Below, piece after piece: positions 1-10,760 of a stretch of 64,000 nt of DNA. The position numbers were made by a program, and so were the translations under genes. This DNA is from Impatiens glandulifera. Lineage: Eukaryota > Streptophyta > Magnoliopsida > Ericales > Balsaminaceae. The stretch spans positions 20,393,819 to 20,457,818 of the forward strand of contig NC_061868.1 in NCBI RefSeq assembly GCF_907164915.1. The letters run 5' to 3'. The notes below the pieces were generated by a model that saw nothing but the letters and a program-made list of their open reading frames with translations, was not told the DNA's origin and did not search any database. Numbering within the stretch: position 1 is the stretch's first letter; each line of letters begins with the position of its first letter.

Positions 1-1213
1 TTATATGGAGTTGAGATGCTAAGATTGTCAAGATTCGTCGTGAGATGGTCAGTAGCACTAAAGTCGGGATACCAAGCTGAGTCATAAACAGAAGAAGGTG
101 TAGCCATCATAGCAGAGTGTGTCGTTGAATTTTGATTCTGACGACGTTGACAAATTTCAATCGAATGATTTGTAAAGTTGTAAATCTTACAAAACAGACC
201 CGATCGACAAACATTAACCGCGTGACCAAAACGATCACACAATTGACATTATATTTTATTTCTATTGAGCCCACGAGGCCCATGACCCAAAATAGAAGGC
301 CCATTATTAGAAGGATACCCTGACACGATAGTAGAAGCTCAGTCGGAGTGTGAAAATTTAGATGAACTTGAAGGCCCATTTATTTGATATCCATTAAGAT
401 TATGGGAGCTCAATCTATTGACAATTTCATTTTTGCACTATAGATCACTCGGAGAGGAGACCCGAACGTTCGCGATCTTTGGAAGTGTGATGGTTTCGAA
501 AAGGATCCCTCTCGCTCCAAAAGCAAGATTTAGCGGTTGGAGAGTTAGAGTGGAGTGATTAAGGAAAAATCTCATGTGTAGAAGAATCCCTTGGAGGTCT
601 TCGATGGCAATGGGGTCGGTGCGAGTGGTTACCGCTACAGTGAGAGATGCGTATGTCAGGGTTCGAGGTCCTCCCCAAAGCATAAAGGATGACATCTTGT
701 TAAGATATGTTTTATTCCAGCACCAGCGGGACTATCAAATGATTGATTTTATTTGTCTGTATATATTCGGTCCATCGGAAGGTGAGCCTTCTTTACCCGT
801 TTGAAGAGTTGGAAGAAGAAAGCTGCATTAGACGAGCTTGAGATTGAGAGGCAAATGTGCCTTCTAAAGTAGACCAAAGTGCTTTAGATGTAGTGCATGA
901 TTCACCAACATATTGGGCTAGGATGGATTTTGAAAGGGTGAGAGAAGCCATGAAAGGATCCTCTAATCTTGTTCCTTCCAATAGTAAAAGCAGGATTTAG
1001 AGTAAGGACACTAGAGTCCGTCAGCACATCGGCTTGGAGACAAGGCTTCAGGGGAGAATTAGTTCTAGTAACATATGGATAGAGGCCATAACCTTTTAGG
1101 GTAGGTAAGATTTGATATTTCCAAATAAGAAAGTTTTGGTGATCGAGTTTATGGATTGTGAGATTGTGGAAGAGATGAGTGGTTGAAGCGGAAGAAGATG
1201 AAGAAGAGGCCAT
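1..1213 (-). pseudogene. Decayed Copia gag-protease (5' part of an element leaving the window on the left)
   Basis: Reading leftwards from an ATG at 1213, several frames together give a Copia gag. The N-terminus (902-1213) is serine-rich, followed by LDHQNFLIWKYQILPTL-type sequence typical of the plant UBN2/gag family. At 793-981 follows SKALWSTLEGTFASQSQARLMQL in another frame, and at 440-700 TRTDPIAIEDLQGILL. A CCHC zinc knuckle (CQLCDRFGHAVNVC) lies near 195-240. At 1-100 the protease begins, with WYPDFSATDHLT where the family has D-S-G-A-T, so the active-site Ser-Gly is altered. Frameshifts between blocks show it is dead. Orientation agrees with the primer-binding site at 1244-1255. Family assignment is secure; the lineage within Copia is not resolved. 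Confidence 0.8.
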
Positions 1214-1243
1214 GGATACAGTGGTTTGTTAAAACCGAATAAT

Positions 1244-1255
1244 GCTCTGATACCA
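1244..1255 (-). other. Primer-binding site (initiator tRNA-Met) of the left Copia element
   Basis: The minus strand reads TGGTATCAGAGC, the exact complement expected for the 3' end of plant initiator methionine tRNA, 31 bp before the gag ATG. The 5' LTR must lie immediately to the right, but its outer end could not be recognised. Confidence 0.85.
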
Positions 1256-1930
1256 AGTTAGAAGAAATAACTAAGCAAGAATTTGTCATAGATTAAGAAT
1301 ATATTTCATGGTATTATTACATTTACATGAGTATGAATTTATACAAAATAAGAGAAACTTGAAATGTTAAAATATGTAAGATATACACTTAATAGATGGA
1401 ATATGAAAACCAAGAGGACTCAAGTGTGTTCTTTAATTATAGAGTCTTTAATAATATATATGGAGATATATATTTATATAAAATATATTTTTTTATATTT
1501 TAATAGACCATATGTCTCAAATTAAAATAAGTCAAAAATAATATATACCTTATCTTCTTCATTCTGGTGTCGCTGTCTCCAAGACGACTTTTGTGCTTAA
1601 ACCCATTGGCACTTTCAAGAAGAATAAAAGACTCATCCGTCTTCTTTTTTCTTCTTCTCGAGACATCATCACTCAAAACTAAGAATATTTTAACGACCGT
1701 TGGACATCTTCTTTGACTATTGAAAATTCGACTCAAACCTTCACATCGGCTAATCTTCTGCACTAATGTCGTTTTCCCTCAAATAACCAATAATATTCAA
1801 CAAAAGCAAAAAATTCAACATCTTCAGTGATGGTTAGATTTTCGTCATATTTTCAACAATGATATTAGTTTAAAACATTCTTTAAAACATGCTCGATTAC
1901 CATTTGATGAAAAAATATTTAATCTGAACA
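1256..1930. other. Probable LTR/decayed flank of the left Copia element; no gene seen
   Basis: Sequence directly upstream (minus sense) of the primer-binding site, so at least its left part should be the 5' LTR of that element. It is AT-rich with no open frame that resembles a protein. No second LTR is available to fix the boundary. Confidence 0.4.
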
Positions 1931-2470
1931 CACGATAAAAAAATATATAAAGATAAAGTGATTAAAAATAATAAAAACAAAAAATATACGAGGTTCAGTC
2001 AACAATGCATACATTCTCGGAGAGTGTTCGTTCTATTGATTTCTATATAATAATAATTCAAGTAACCTTAGGTTATAATGTCTCTATTTATAGGAGTACA
2101 TCAAAAGTCAAAAGACTAAATTAATACTTCTAAACCCAATAAAGACTTAAAAGTCTATTATAATATATAAACTCCAATAAAATATGAGCCAAATATCCAA
2201 CAGATCTAGGTGCGAATGCGGGAGTCATCGGCCAAGTGCAGGCACTCTCGATCGGGTGAGGAAACCTTTGTCCTAGGTTGTTAGCCTTGAGTTAACTTTC
2301 CTAAGTTCTTAATATGAAACACTTTATTCTAAGGTTAGCCTTGGGCTAATTTTCTTCGGTCCTGGGTGCTAAGAATGTTTGGGGGGTTAGTCTTGGACTA
2401 ACTTTTATCGATCCTTGCTAGACCCGAGCTAGGTCTCTTAGTCCTCAATAACATCAAACTGCAAATTTGA
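1931..2470 (-). repeat. LTR-like remnant with TATA box (Copia type?)
   Basis: On the minus strand a CTATAAATAGAGA TATA box at 2081-2093 is followed by an R/U5-like stretch (GAACCTCGTATATTT, then TTTATCGTGTGTTC) that resembles the 3' part of plant Copia LTRs. Upstream, at 2280-2430, three diverged copies of a GTTAGYCTTGRGCTAA motif form a short repeat. No matching partner LTR, primer-binding site or target duplication was found, so this is only a suggestive call. Confidence 0.35.
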
Positions 2471-3727
2471 TGATTTTGTTGGAGGCCGGATCCTTTTATC
2501 CAAGAGAATGGAAGTTTCATATGGTTCCAATGATCATTTATAACATCATCCCAATATGTAATTCAATTGGGATGAGATTTCATTCAATTCAAACAGTTTT
2601 AATATAAAAATAGATTTTTAGTTTTAAGTTTTAATGAATGTAAGGAAGTTGTTAATAGTTTATTATTCTTCATAAATGGTTAAATTAAACAAAAACATTA
2701 ACACTATTATTATTTTTTATAAAAAATATAAAAAAATAATAATTTTGATCAAAAATGATTGAAATTGTCTAAATAAATTCCAACACTATTAGGAACATGC
2801 TGTGTAGTTTTCTAAGTTTGCAATATAGCAAAAACTCAATAACAGAACTCAATTTCAAAAAATTTCAAAATTTTTAAGTTGAATTTAAAATTTTAAATTA
2901 AATTTGGGATTTCTAATTTTAGATGATTGATCATGTTTTCACTCCAACAAAAGGCTTACAAATGAACATAGGATAGTTCCCAATCAAAAATTGGATAACA
3001 ATATACTATATGAAATTATAAAAATTAAAATATAAAAATTGTCAATTCAAACGGGTTGGAGAACACTCCTTTTAACTCTCCATGAATGCATAAATCAACA
3101 CCTTAAAGCCTTGTACAAAAATTTCAAATTTTTAGAAAACTTTGATGTTGGATTCAAGAAACAAAAGTCATTTCAGACAAGAAATCAAATTCAGAACGCT
3201 CAGTTTGCAGTTTCGGACAAGAAATCAAAAGCGGAACACTCCGTTCGCATTACATCCCCATTCCGGCGATGAAGCACGGATTAGTATATCTGATATTTCA
3301 CCGAACATGCCTCTCCTTTGTTGGAACAGGCGACAGGGATGAATCATGTGCCATGGATAGGTTTCTAGAGCTGATTGTGAGATCTGCTGCATTAATTTCT
3401 CTTAGTTTCAACTATAGTAGATCTAGTCCTGAAATTTTTGTATGATCTTTTCAATCATTTTTTAGTCCCTTTTTATCTTCCAAGATATATAAAATATTTT
3501 TAATGAATTAAGACATTTATTTTACTGTCACAATCGTTACAGAATTGTTCCCTTTCTCTAATAACACAAGAGAACCAACTTGAAGACCAAACCAATCATT
3601 AAGAAATCCCAAAAAAGTTCTTAACAGGAAGATTATTAAAATGGACCATTTAGTTCATCTAAAGTATTGATGACAATAAAATAAACATAAAAATTGAATA
3701 TTGAATATAAATTAAAGAATAATAAAG
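2471..3727. other. Spacer without recognised genes
   Basis: AT-rich sequence. The short open frames around 3039-3342 contain a repeated AAGAAATCAAA / CAGAACGCTC-like motif (3178-3245) and more balanced base composition than the surroundings, so they may be a gene or transposon scrap, but no family is recognisable. Confidence 0.4.
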
Positions 3728-3814
3728 AACATCAGAAACGAAAATCATTTCTCATACACAGTTTGGCGCTGTGTCAGAAGGTGTCCTAAGATTTGTTCGT
3801 TTCATCATCTGTTT
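3728..3814 (-). ncRNA. Box C/D snoRNA, 25S-guiding type, copy 2
   Basis: On the minus strand a C box (TGATGA, 3802-3807) and a terminal D box (CTGA, 3732-3735) are closed by a short AAAC/GTT terminal stem. An internal D' box (CTGA, 3774-3777) is preceded by a guide whose complement on the plus strand, AGGTGTCCTAAGAT (3779-3792), is a segment I recall from conserved 25S/28S rRNA (…GCAGGTGTCCTAAG…). By the D+5 rule the target is the U in AGGU. A duplicate of the RNA at 3976-4064 keeps the boxes and guide while the rest diverges, which is what a functional RNA predicts. It is the last RNA of the cluster in transcription order. Confidence 0.82.
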
Positions 3815-3834
3815 AATCAATGATATTAAAAGTG

Positions 3835-3934
3835 AAAGAATCAGAAAGAACGTAGCAATTAGTTCAGAAACTTTCTTGATCACAGAATGATGAATCTCAT
3901 CACTGTCACAATCGTTTCTTTCATCATGTTCTTC
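3835..3934 (-). ncRNA. Box C/D snoRNA, 5.8S-guiding type, copy 2
   Basis: The minus strand shows a GAAGAA/TTCTTT terminal stem (3929-3934 with 3835-3840), a C box TGATGA (3921-3926) and a D box CTGA (3841-3844). The guide before the D box is complementary to AAGAACGTAGC (plus strand 3846-3856), a stretch of 5.8S rRNA (GATGAAGAACGTAGCGAAATG). The fifth base before the D box pairs with the A of GAAGA*ACG, position 47 in my count of the Arabidopsis 5.8S sequence, a known plant 2'-O-methylation site whose Arabidopsis guide I recall as snoR9. An internal CTGA (3864-3867) and C'-like box may form a second guide; its target was not found. A spurious 81-codon ORF overlapping here is not a protein gene. 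Confidence 0.85.
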
Positions 3935-3975
3935 AACTAATTGTGATAAAATTGAATGTAAATTATACAAGATGA

Positions 3976-4064
3976 AAACATCAGAAACTAAAATCATTTC
4001 TCATGCACAGTTTGGGCGACTGTGTCAGAAGGTGTCCTAAGATTTAATCATTTCATCATCGTTT
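3976..4064 (-). ncRNA. Box C/D snoRNA, 25S-guiding type, copy 1
   Basis: Paralogue of the RNA at 3728-3814. The terminal stem AAAC/GTTT is 4061-4064 with 3976-3979, C box TGATGA 4053-4058, D' box CTGA 4025-4028 and D box CTGA 3981-3984. The guide complement is AGGTGTCCTAAGAT at 4030-4043, identical to the other copy although flanking bases differ. It follows the 5.8S-type RNA by about 65 bp, the spacing usual in plant polycistronic snoRNA precursors. Confidence 0.85.
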
Positions 4065-4129
4065 AATCAAAGAAATTGACGAAAACAAAATAAACAAAGA
4101 AAAAGATGGACGAAAATAAGATTTGAGAT

Positions 4130-4232
4130 AAAGAATCAGAAAGAACGTAGCAAATAGATCAGAAACTTTATATGATCACGTAACGATGAAATCTCATCAT
4201 TGTCACTCTCGTTTTCTTTCATCATGTTCTTC
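4130..4232 (-). ncRNA. Box C/D snoRNA, 5.8S-guiding type, copy 1
   Basis: First RNA of the cluster. Stem GAAGAA (4227-4232) pairs with TTCTTT (4130-4135); C box TGATGA is at 4219-4224 and terminal D box CTGA at 4136-4139. The 5.8S-complementary guide is AAGAACGTAGC at 4141-4151, extendable through one G-U pair to 4154. Internal CTGA (4159-4162) and ATGATGA (4194-4200) could be D'/C' boxes in an unusual order. The target assignment rests on remembered 5.8S sequence and the D+5 rule. Confidence 0.85.
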
Positions 4233-4316
4233 ACCTCCCGTAAAAATTAAAAGGTGTGTGAGTATGAGAAAAGAGAAGAAGAGAAGGAGAGAGATTAACC
4301 TGAGCTTGGGAAGAGA

Positions 4317-4458
4317 GTATTTATGAACGATGGAGACGAAACCCTAGTAACTGTGACGGCGAGCTATGGCTGTCTATATCATTCTCAACCAACTAGGTTA
4401 AAGTTTATGAACAATTGGGCTTTAAGTGTTGGGCTCAAATATTATAAGTTACTGGGCC
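4317..4458 (-). promoter_or_regulatory. snoRNA-cluster promoter: TATA box, telo-box, three site II elements
   Basis: Upstream (minus sense) of the first snoRNA lie a CATAAATAC TATA box (4317-4325), a telo-box AAACCCTA (plus strand 4339-4346) and three TGGGCY site II motifs (4416-4421, 4430-4435, 4453-4458). The telo-box plus site II pair is the known signature of plant ribosome-biogenesis and snoRNA gene promoters transcribed by RNA polymerase II. A start near 4290 would give a precursor covering all four RNAs. Confidence 0.75.
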
Positions 4459-4464
4459 TACTAT

Positions 4465-5150
4465 TTTAATCAAATCGAACTGAAGTACTAAACAACACCA
4501 CTATTAATATCTTCTATGCTTGTTGTTGTGTAAAAAAAATATAATAATCTTTTGACTATATACCCAATAAATCAAGAAGAAAAAATATATTATATATGAC
4601 TTGCTTGAGAAATAGAAGAATATTTTTGTAAATAAAAAAAGAAAAAATAATGTTATAGAAAAGGTAGAAATAAAATTATTTATATTTAGACATCATATCA
4701 TAACGGTACCGTACCCATCGGATTGAGTACCGATGCCGAGTACATCATGAACATGTTTTTTTTTTATCAAAATCTGTTGAGTTCCAGTAAATAGAATGGA
4801 AAATAGGGAAAATATTAATATTCTTTTTATAACTAGTAAAATACCCTACGTTGTACGGGAAAAAATATAAATGAAGTTTTTATATAATATTTAATTCAAT
4901 GGGTTTATATATATTGAAAGAAAATATTTATATAAAATTAATAATAATAAAAAATATATTTATATTAAAAGAATATATATATACATATATGAACTTACAA
5001 TATTTTAATTTTTTATAAACGAACTTATATAACTAAATATTCTTATATAAATATAAACATGAACTTACACTATTTTAATTTATTTATTAATTTTATAAGT
5101 TTTGTTCTTTTTAATATTAAAGAATGAAATTTTTTTAATGTAAATTTAGT
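4465..5150. other. AT-rich spacer, no gene seen
   Basis: Mostly A/T runs with no credible reading frame, RNA or repeat structure beyond simple-sequence stretches. Confidence 0.6.
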
Positions 5151-5721
5151 GGTGTTCTGCAAAATGTGTTCATAACAATCATTAAGAGATACTAAATCGT
5201 TGGAATAAACTAAATTTAACCTCTTCAACAAAAACGGTGTCACCCTCCTTTACACCAAGTTTAAACAAAGACTTCTATACCCACCTGCTTCTAAGATGTG
5301 CTGAAGTCTTCTTTTTAAATCTATATAATTGTAATGAAAAGTGATCAGTTATGTTTACATGTTGTGTAAATGAAAGTTAAGATTTTAATTCCATTTAGGT
5401 CATCTGGTCCATTAGAGTCATTACATGTCATCTTCATCTGCAAAATGTGTTTTCATAACTCAATCATTAAAAAGATACAAAATCGTTAGAAAAAGAAAAA
5501 CCTAAATTTAACCTCTCCAACAAAAACGGTGTCACCTCCTTTACACCAAAATTTAGACAGAGACTTATATACTCCACATACTTCCAATACGTGCTGAAAT
5601 ATGATACAACTAAAATCATTCATTACACACTCTTCACAATTAACTACATTATAACTGTCACTTTATTCCTCGTCACTATATTTAACCTAATACATTTCTC
5701 TCTTGTATCAAAATCTTCTTT

Positions 5722-6257
5722 CTGAATCTATGCAACTGTAATGAAAAGTGGTCAGTTATACAATTATCAACTCAAGTTTAGTAATGAAAAGAGAATCCAA
5801 CATAAAAAAAATAAAGGGTTTATGTTTTGTATCATCATCACAACCAAAAATATGTTTATAGGTTCATTCATAAACACTTTTGCATTATACTTATGAAAAA
5901 AACGTTAATAAATTTATGGATACAAAAAGATGTATTTGACTGAGATATGAAAATAGAAACCTCCCACTTTGAAGAGAGTAATATTTGAAAACCAATTTGT
6001 ATCTAAACATTACTATGATACTACAAATATTCTAGAGACATTAAGATTTCTTTTTAAAAAAAGGTAAGACCTTGATTTATATTGTTTCTCTTGAGCCAAT
6101 ATGAGTTATAAGTTGCATATATCACTTCTAAGGTACCATTTTCCGTGACAACACTCATACAAAAACATTTAATACCACATCCTTCAAAATTTCCTTGAAT
6201 GATACCCATTTTTCATGTGTTTCTGGATGATCCATTTTGTTATAAACTACCAAACAT
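5722..6257 (-). repeat. Tandem repeat unit 1 (~540 bp, G5 exon region of the Obg relic)
   Basis: Direct repeat partner of 6261-6800, aligning along its length with many substitutions and small indels. Both begin with a CTGAATCTATGYAACTG motif, also present in degenerate form at 5310-5345, so the duplication was probably stepwise. Confidence 0.8.
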
Positions 6258-6260
6258 GTT

Positions 6261-6800
6261 TCTGAATCTATGTAACTGAAATGAAAAGTTGTTAGTTATA
6301 TAATTATCAATTCATATTTAGTAATGAAAAGAGAATCTAACATAAAAAATAAAGAGTTTATGCTTTGTATCATCATCACAAACAAAAATATGTTATAGGT
6401 TCATTCATAAACACGTGTGCAATATACTTCTGAAAAACTGCTAATAAATTTATAAATACAGAAAGATGTCCCTAGTTGAGATACAATGAAAATTGAGACA
6501 TTCCACTCTAAAAGAGAGCAATATTTGGAAATAATTTTGTATTTAACCATTAATATAAGATTTTAAATATTCTAGAGATATTAAGATTTCTTTTAAATAA
6601 AGGGTAATAACTTTATTTATATTGTCTTCTCTTTGAGCCAGTATGAGTTCATAAGCTGCAGATATCACTTTGTGGGTACCCCTTTCCAGTGGCAGCACTA
6701 ATACAAAAAACATATAATGTCACGTCCTTTATATTTTCCTTGAATGATGCCCATTTCCTCATATGCTTTTGGAAGATCAATTTATTTATAATCTACCCAA
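6261..6800 (-). repeat. Tandem repeat unit 2 (~540 bp, G5 exon region of the Obg relic)
   Basis: Second copy of the block at 5722-6257. It keeps the better-preserved G5 motif, so it is probably closer to the parental exon. Confidence 0.8.
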
Positions 6801-7139
6801 CATGGTTTTTCAGAAAACTCTGGAATAAACAATTATATTTCAAGTCGAACTAAATCATATTCGTATTCTGGCTGTTCAGATGAACCATCAATAACTTGTA
6901 CCTAGTTTTCATAATGGTTATAAATAAGCAGTAGCACAGTATGATGACATTAATGAATATATAGTTTCATTTTACCAAAACAAAACATATTTCTATGTGA
7001 CTAAGAAATTCATGAATTAAACCAAAACCTTGGTGAGCTCCCTCGAGTAAACCAGGCAAATCTGTGACAAGCATTGTTATGTCGTAATCGAATTAAGCAA
7101 TGCCTAGAGTTGGAAGTAAAGTGGTGAATTTTTATATAA

Positions 7140-7726
7140 TCTCGTAATTAACCATAGATTCAATTATAAAAAAAAAGTTTAAAATTGGCTCAAACTTTAA
7201 GCAATTAGGAAAATAAATTTATTTAGACAACTTTTAGAAATCAAAAGTTGAGAAAATGGTGGAAGATGCACTCTCCTCTGAAAATTATATAAAAGTTTTA
7301 TTTATTAAAAGAGATGAGAAAATTAATAAGGTGCAACAGAACAATTTTCTAGTAGGTCGTCTATCAAAAAATGTAACAAAATTACAAGATCAATCGAAAC
7401 TCAGAAAAATCAATGTGTACTTTAAGGATACATGTAGTTACATCGTGGAATGTTAGTAGAAGACGACGCGATGAACGCCACATTCTAAATCTTAAACACT
7501 AAACCCTAAACCCGCGAAATCTATCAAATAATATAAAGAGAAAATAAAATATAAATTAATTATTAAAGTTATAAAAGAAAATAAAAAATATTAATTAGGA
7601 AGAAAAAATTAATATATATAAAAACGGAAAAAAAAGAAATTAGTAATTATGAAATGAGAGTTAAATTAGTAATTAACTAATTATTATAATAGAAAATTTG
7701 AGAATTATTATTATTATTAGGTATAT

Positions 7727-7758
<32 letters not shown>

Positions 7759-8167
7759 AAAGATAAGAAAGAAAAAAAAATAGAAAAGTAAATTAATATA
7801 TATAAATTTTAGTTGAGAGAAATGTTATTTATTTTTAAAATATTTAATTTTTAAATAAATTAAAATATATATAATTTTTTCTTTTATTAAAAAATATATA
7901 TAATTTATTTGTGTGAAAATATAAAAAATATATATTTATATAAAATTATTGATAAATGAGAATTATTATTATTATTATTATTATGTATATTATAAATATT
8001 TTTACATAAAAATAAATAGATATTTAATATTAAATATAAAATTATTAATAAGGTAATATATATTTTATGTAATTTGTGTGAAAATAATATATTTATATGA
8101 GAGAGAAAATAAAATAAAAATAAAATAAGAAAGATAAATTAATAATTATGGTAAAAGAAATAAATTA

Positions 8168-8200
<33 letters not shown>
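7140..8200. repeat. AT-rich repeats with TA microsatellites
   Basis: Long A/T-rich tract with (TA)n runs at about 7735-7758 and 8169-8200 and repeated motifs such as TTAATTAGGAAGAAAAAATTAA shared with 8395-8420. No gene is visible; the 66-codon frame at 7256 has no family likeness. Confidence 0.6.
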
Positions 8201-8204
<4 letters not shown>

Positions 8205-8205
8205 G

Positions 8206-8364
8206 AGTGATAGAGTGAGGGAATTTGGTGAGGAATGACGTGGCATGACCCTTTTGGAAAATGTAAAAATGGGAGAAAAAAAAGAAAATAGAGAAATTAT
8301 TTGATTTTTTATATATAAGATTATGCCACGTCATTCCCTTACCAAATTCCCTCACCTAATCATT
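8206..8364. mobile_element. MITE-like element with ~40 bp terminal inverted repeats
   Basis: GTGAGGGAATTTGGTGAGGA…TGACGTGGCAT at 8206-8248 is repeated in inverted orientation at 8321-8364 with few differences, separated by about 70 bp of AT-rich sequence. The element lies in (TA)n, so a TA target duplication is possible but cannot be proved. The superfamily is not assignable from the termini. Confidence 0.7.
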
Positions 8365-10740
8365 TCTATATATATATATGATGAGAGAGAAAAAAATATT
8401 AATTAGGAAGAAAAAATTAATAAATATATTAAGGAAAAGAAAGATAAATTAATAATTATGAAATACGAGTTAAATTAGTAATTATTATAAAAGATAATTT
8501 GAGAATTATTATTAGTTGGTATATATTTTCAGAATACCTTAAATTATATGGGAAAAATATAAATAATTTTTTTATAAAATATTTAATTTAATAAAAGAGA
8601 ATATATTTATATGAAGAGAATATATAATATAAATATATAATTAATTATTAATAATTGTTTTAAATTTTATGAAAATAAATAAATATGTAAACGATCAAAT
8701 TCTTGAAAAAATATAATAATTATTAATTTATTTCTCATAATAACTAATTTCTTTTTCTTTCATTTTTTTTTTCATAAAACAATATGAAAAATATATATAT
8801 AAATGAGAAGAGAGGAAGTAAAAAAAAAATAATTATTAAAGATACAAACTTAATATTAAATGTGTCTCTCCTAAATTTATATATATTATTTTTTTCTTAT
8901 AACTAATATTTATATATATATATAAATTTGGTAACTCTAATAATTAATTTATATTTTATTTTCTATTTCATCATATATATATATATATATTATATTTTAT
9001 CATTAATTTTATAATAATACAAAAAAAAAATTATATTGTCTTACAAATAAATTTTATTTTATTAATTTTTCTTTCTTAATTATATTTTTTTATTATTATA
9101 TCTCTTATATATATTATTTTTATTCATTAATTTTATATAAACTTATATTTAATATTAAATATTTATTTATTTTTTTATATAAATATTTATGATATAATAA
9201 TAATAATAATAATATATATAATGACGTTTAATATGATTGATTAAACTCAAACTCAAACTAAAATTACAAATTTCTCCATCTTAAATATTAAATATTCATT
9301 TCTCTTTCATATTAATAATATATCTTTTCTAATTAATTTCCTTTTTTATTTTCTTTCTCATCTTATATATATATATATATTTCATAACTCTAATAATTAA
9401 TTAATTTTTTATTTTCTTCTTCCTTAATATGATAAGAGAGAAACAGTTATAAAATGTTTAAAAAATATAATAAATCTATGTGAACTGTGGTGAGAGAGTG
9501 AATGTCACCCTACATTTATTTTCGTCATAATATATTATATATACAAAGAGAGATAAAATACACAAATTAATTATATATATATATATAAATATTATATTTT
9601 ATCATTAATTTTATAATAATACAAAAAAAATAAATTATATTGTCTTACAAATAAATTTTATATTTATTTAAAAAATAAAATAAAAAATTATTTAAAAAAT
9701 AAAATTTTAAAAACAATATTAAACATCACCACATATCATATACTCTTACCATATTTCTACACATTTTACAAGAATTTCTCTCTCCTATCATAATTACCTA
9801 TACATAATTACTAATTTATTTCTTCTACTATAATTATTAATTTAACTTTCCTAATTAAATTTTATTTTATTTTATTAATTTTTCTTTCTTAATTATATTT
9901 TTTTATTATTATATCTCTTATATATATTATTTTTATTTATTAATCTTATATAAACTTATATTTAATATTAAATATTTATTTATTTTTTATATAAATATTT
10001 ATGATATAATAATAATATATATAATGACGTTTAAATGATTGATTAAATGAAATATATATATATATTTCCTAACTCTAATAATTAATTTTTTATTTTTTTC
10101 TTCCTTAATATGATAAAAGAGAAATTAAAAAATATAATAAGTCTATGTGAACTGTGGTGAGAGTGGATGTCACCCTACATTTATTTTTATTTTTGTCATA
10201 TTATATTATATATACGAAGAGAGATAAAATACACAAATTAATTATGAGAGATAAATTATATATATATATATATATACATAATAAATATGAGGAGAAAATA
10301 AATATATATATTTTTACTATTTTTTTTAAACTTAATTTAATAAATATGGAGACTAATAATTAAAAAAAGACTTTTCATTACTTAAGAAAGAAGGAAACTT
10401 AATATATAAATGAAAAAGTGATAAAATAAAAAATAAATTAATTATTAGCTATACAAAATTAATTAATTATATATATACATATAATGAGAGAGAAAATAAA
10501 AACGGAAATTAATTAGGAAATATATTATAGATAAATTAGTAATTATAGATAAATTAGTAATTATGGAAATATAATTATGATAGGAAATAGAAACTCATAT
10601 AAAATGAGGAAAATAATAATTATATTATGGAAGAGAAATATATATATATATATATATATTATGAAATAAATGTATATATATATATTAGGAGAGAGAAAAT
10701 AATTAAAATATTTAAATTAGGAAAGAGAAATGACTTGATT
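8365..10740. repeat. AT-rich block of interspersed repeats
   Basis: Two copies of a ~200 bp AT-rich motif set (8990-9245 and about 9590-10050, each ending near ATAATGACGTTTAA). Two copies of a 50-90 bp motif containing TGTGAACTGTGGTGAGAGAG…ATGTCACCCTACATTTATTT lie at 9440-9525 and 10119-10195. The latter recurs at 11391-11475 and, inverted, at 13635-13720, so it belongs to a dispersed non-autonomous family. No coding sequence. Confidence 0.6.
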
Positions 10741-10760
10741 TGTGAATGATTGTGAAGAGA
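10328..10760 (+). repeat. Direct repeat copy A (~430 bp, AT-rich)
   Basis: Matches 11491-11876 almost throughout, including a shared GACTTTTCATTACTTA motif, ATTATTAGCTATACAAAATT and the following ATAATTATGATAGGA section. Confidence 0.75.

Larger units (their letters stand above)
5152..7133 (-). pseudogene. Fragments of an ObgC-type chloroplast GTPase gene with duplicated exons
   Basis: Read on the minus strand, coding scraps appear in the order of an Obg GTPase. At 6985-7133: FTTLLPTLGIA-stop-FDYD, then [16 protein letters not shown] and [10 protein letters not shown], the G3 (DxPG) region of Obg. At about 6640-6740: CISAATGKG, a frameshift, then HKVISAAYELILAQRED, the G5 region. A second, worse copy (MSVVTENGTLEVIYATYNSY) sits near 6060-6160. 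At 5152-5300 and 5439-5602: LGVKEGDTVFVEEVKF-type sequence, the Obg C-terminal (DUF1967) motif, in two copies, one frameshifted. The wording is closest to plant ObgC/CPSAR1 as I remember it, a plastid ribosome-biogenesis GTPase. No G1 P-loop exon was found. It is certainly non-functional here. Confidence 0.72.

Noticed and set aside
3752..3997. 81-codon minus-strand ORF with a hydrophobic stretch
   Set aside because: It overlaps box C/D snoRNAs whose boxes, stems and rRNA-complementary guides explain the conservation; the paralogous cassette breaks the frame.
7487..7507. Interstitial telomere repeat (CTAAACCCTAAACCC)
   Set aside because: Only two units; too short to call a telomeric tract.
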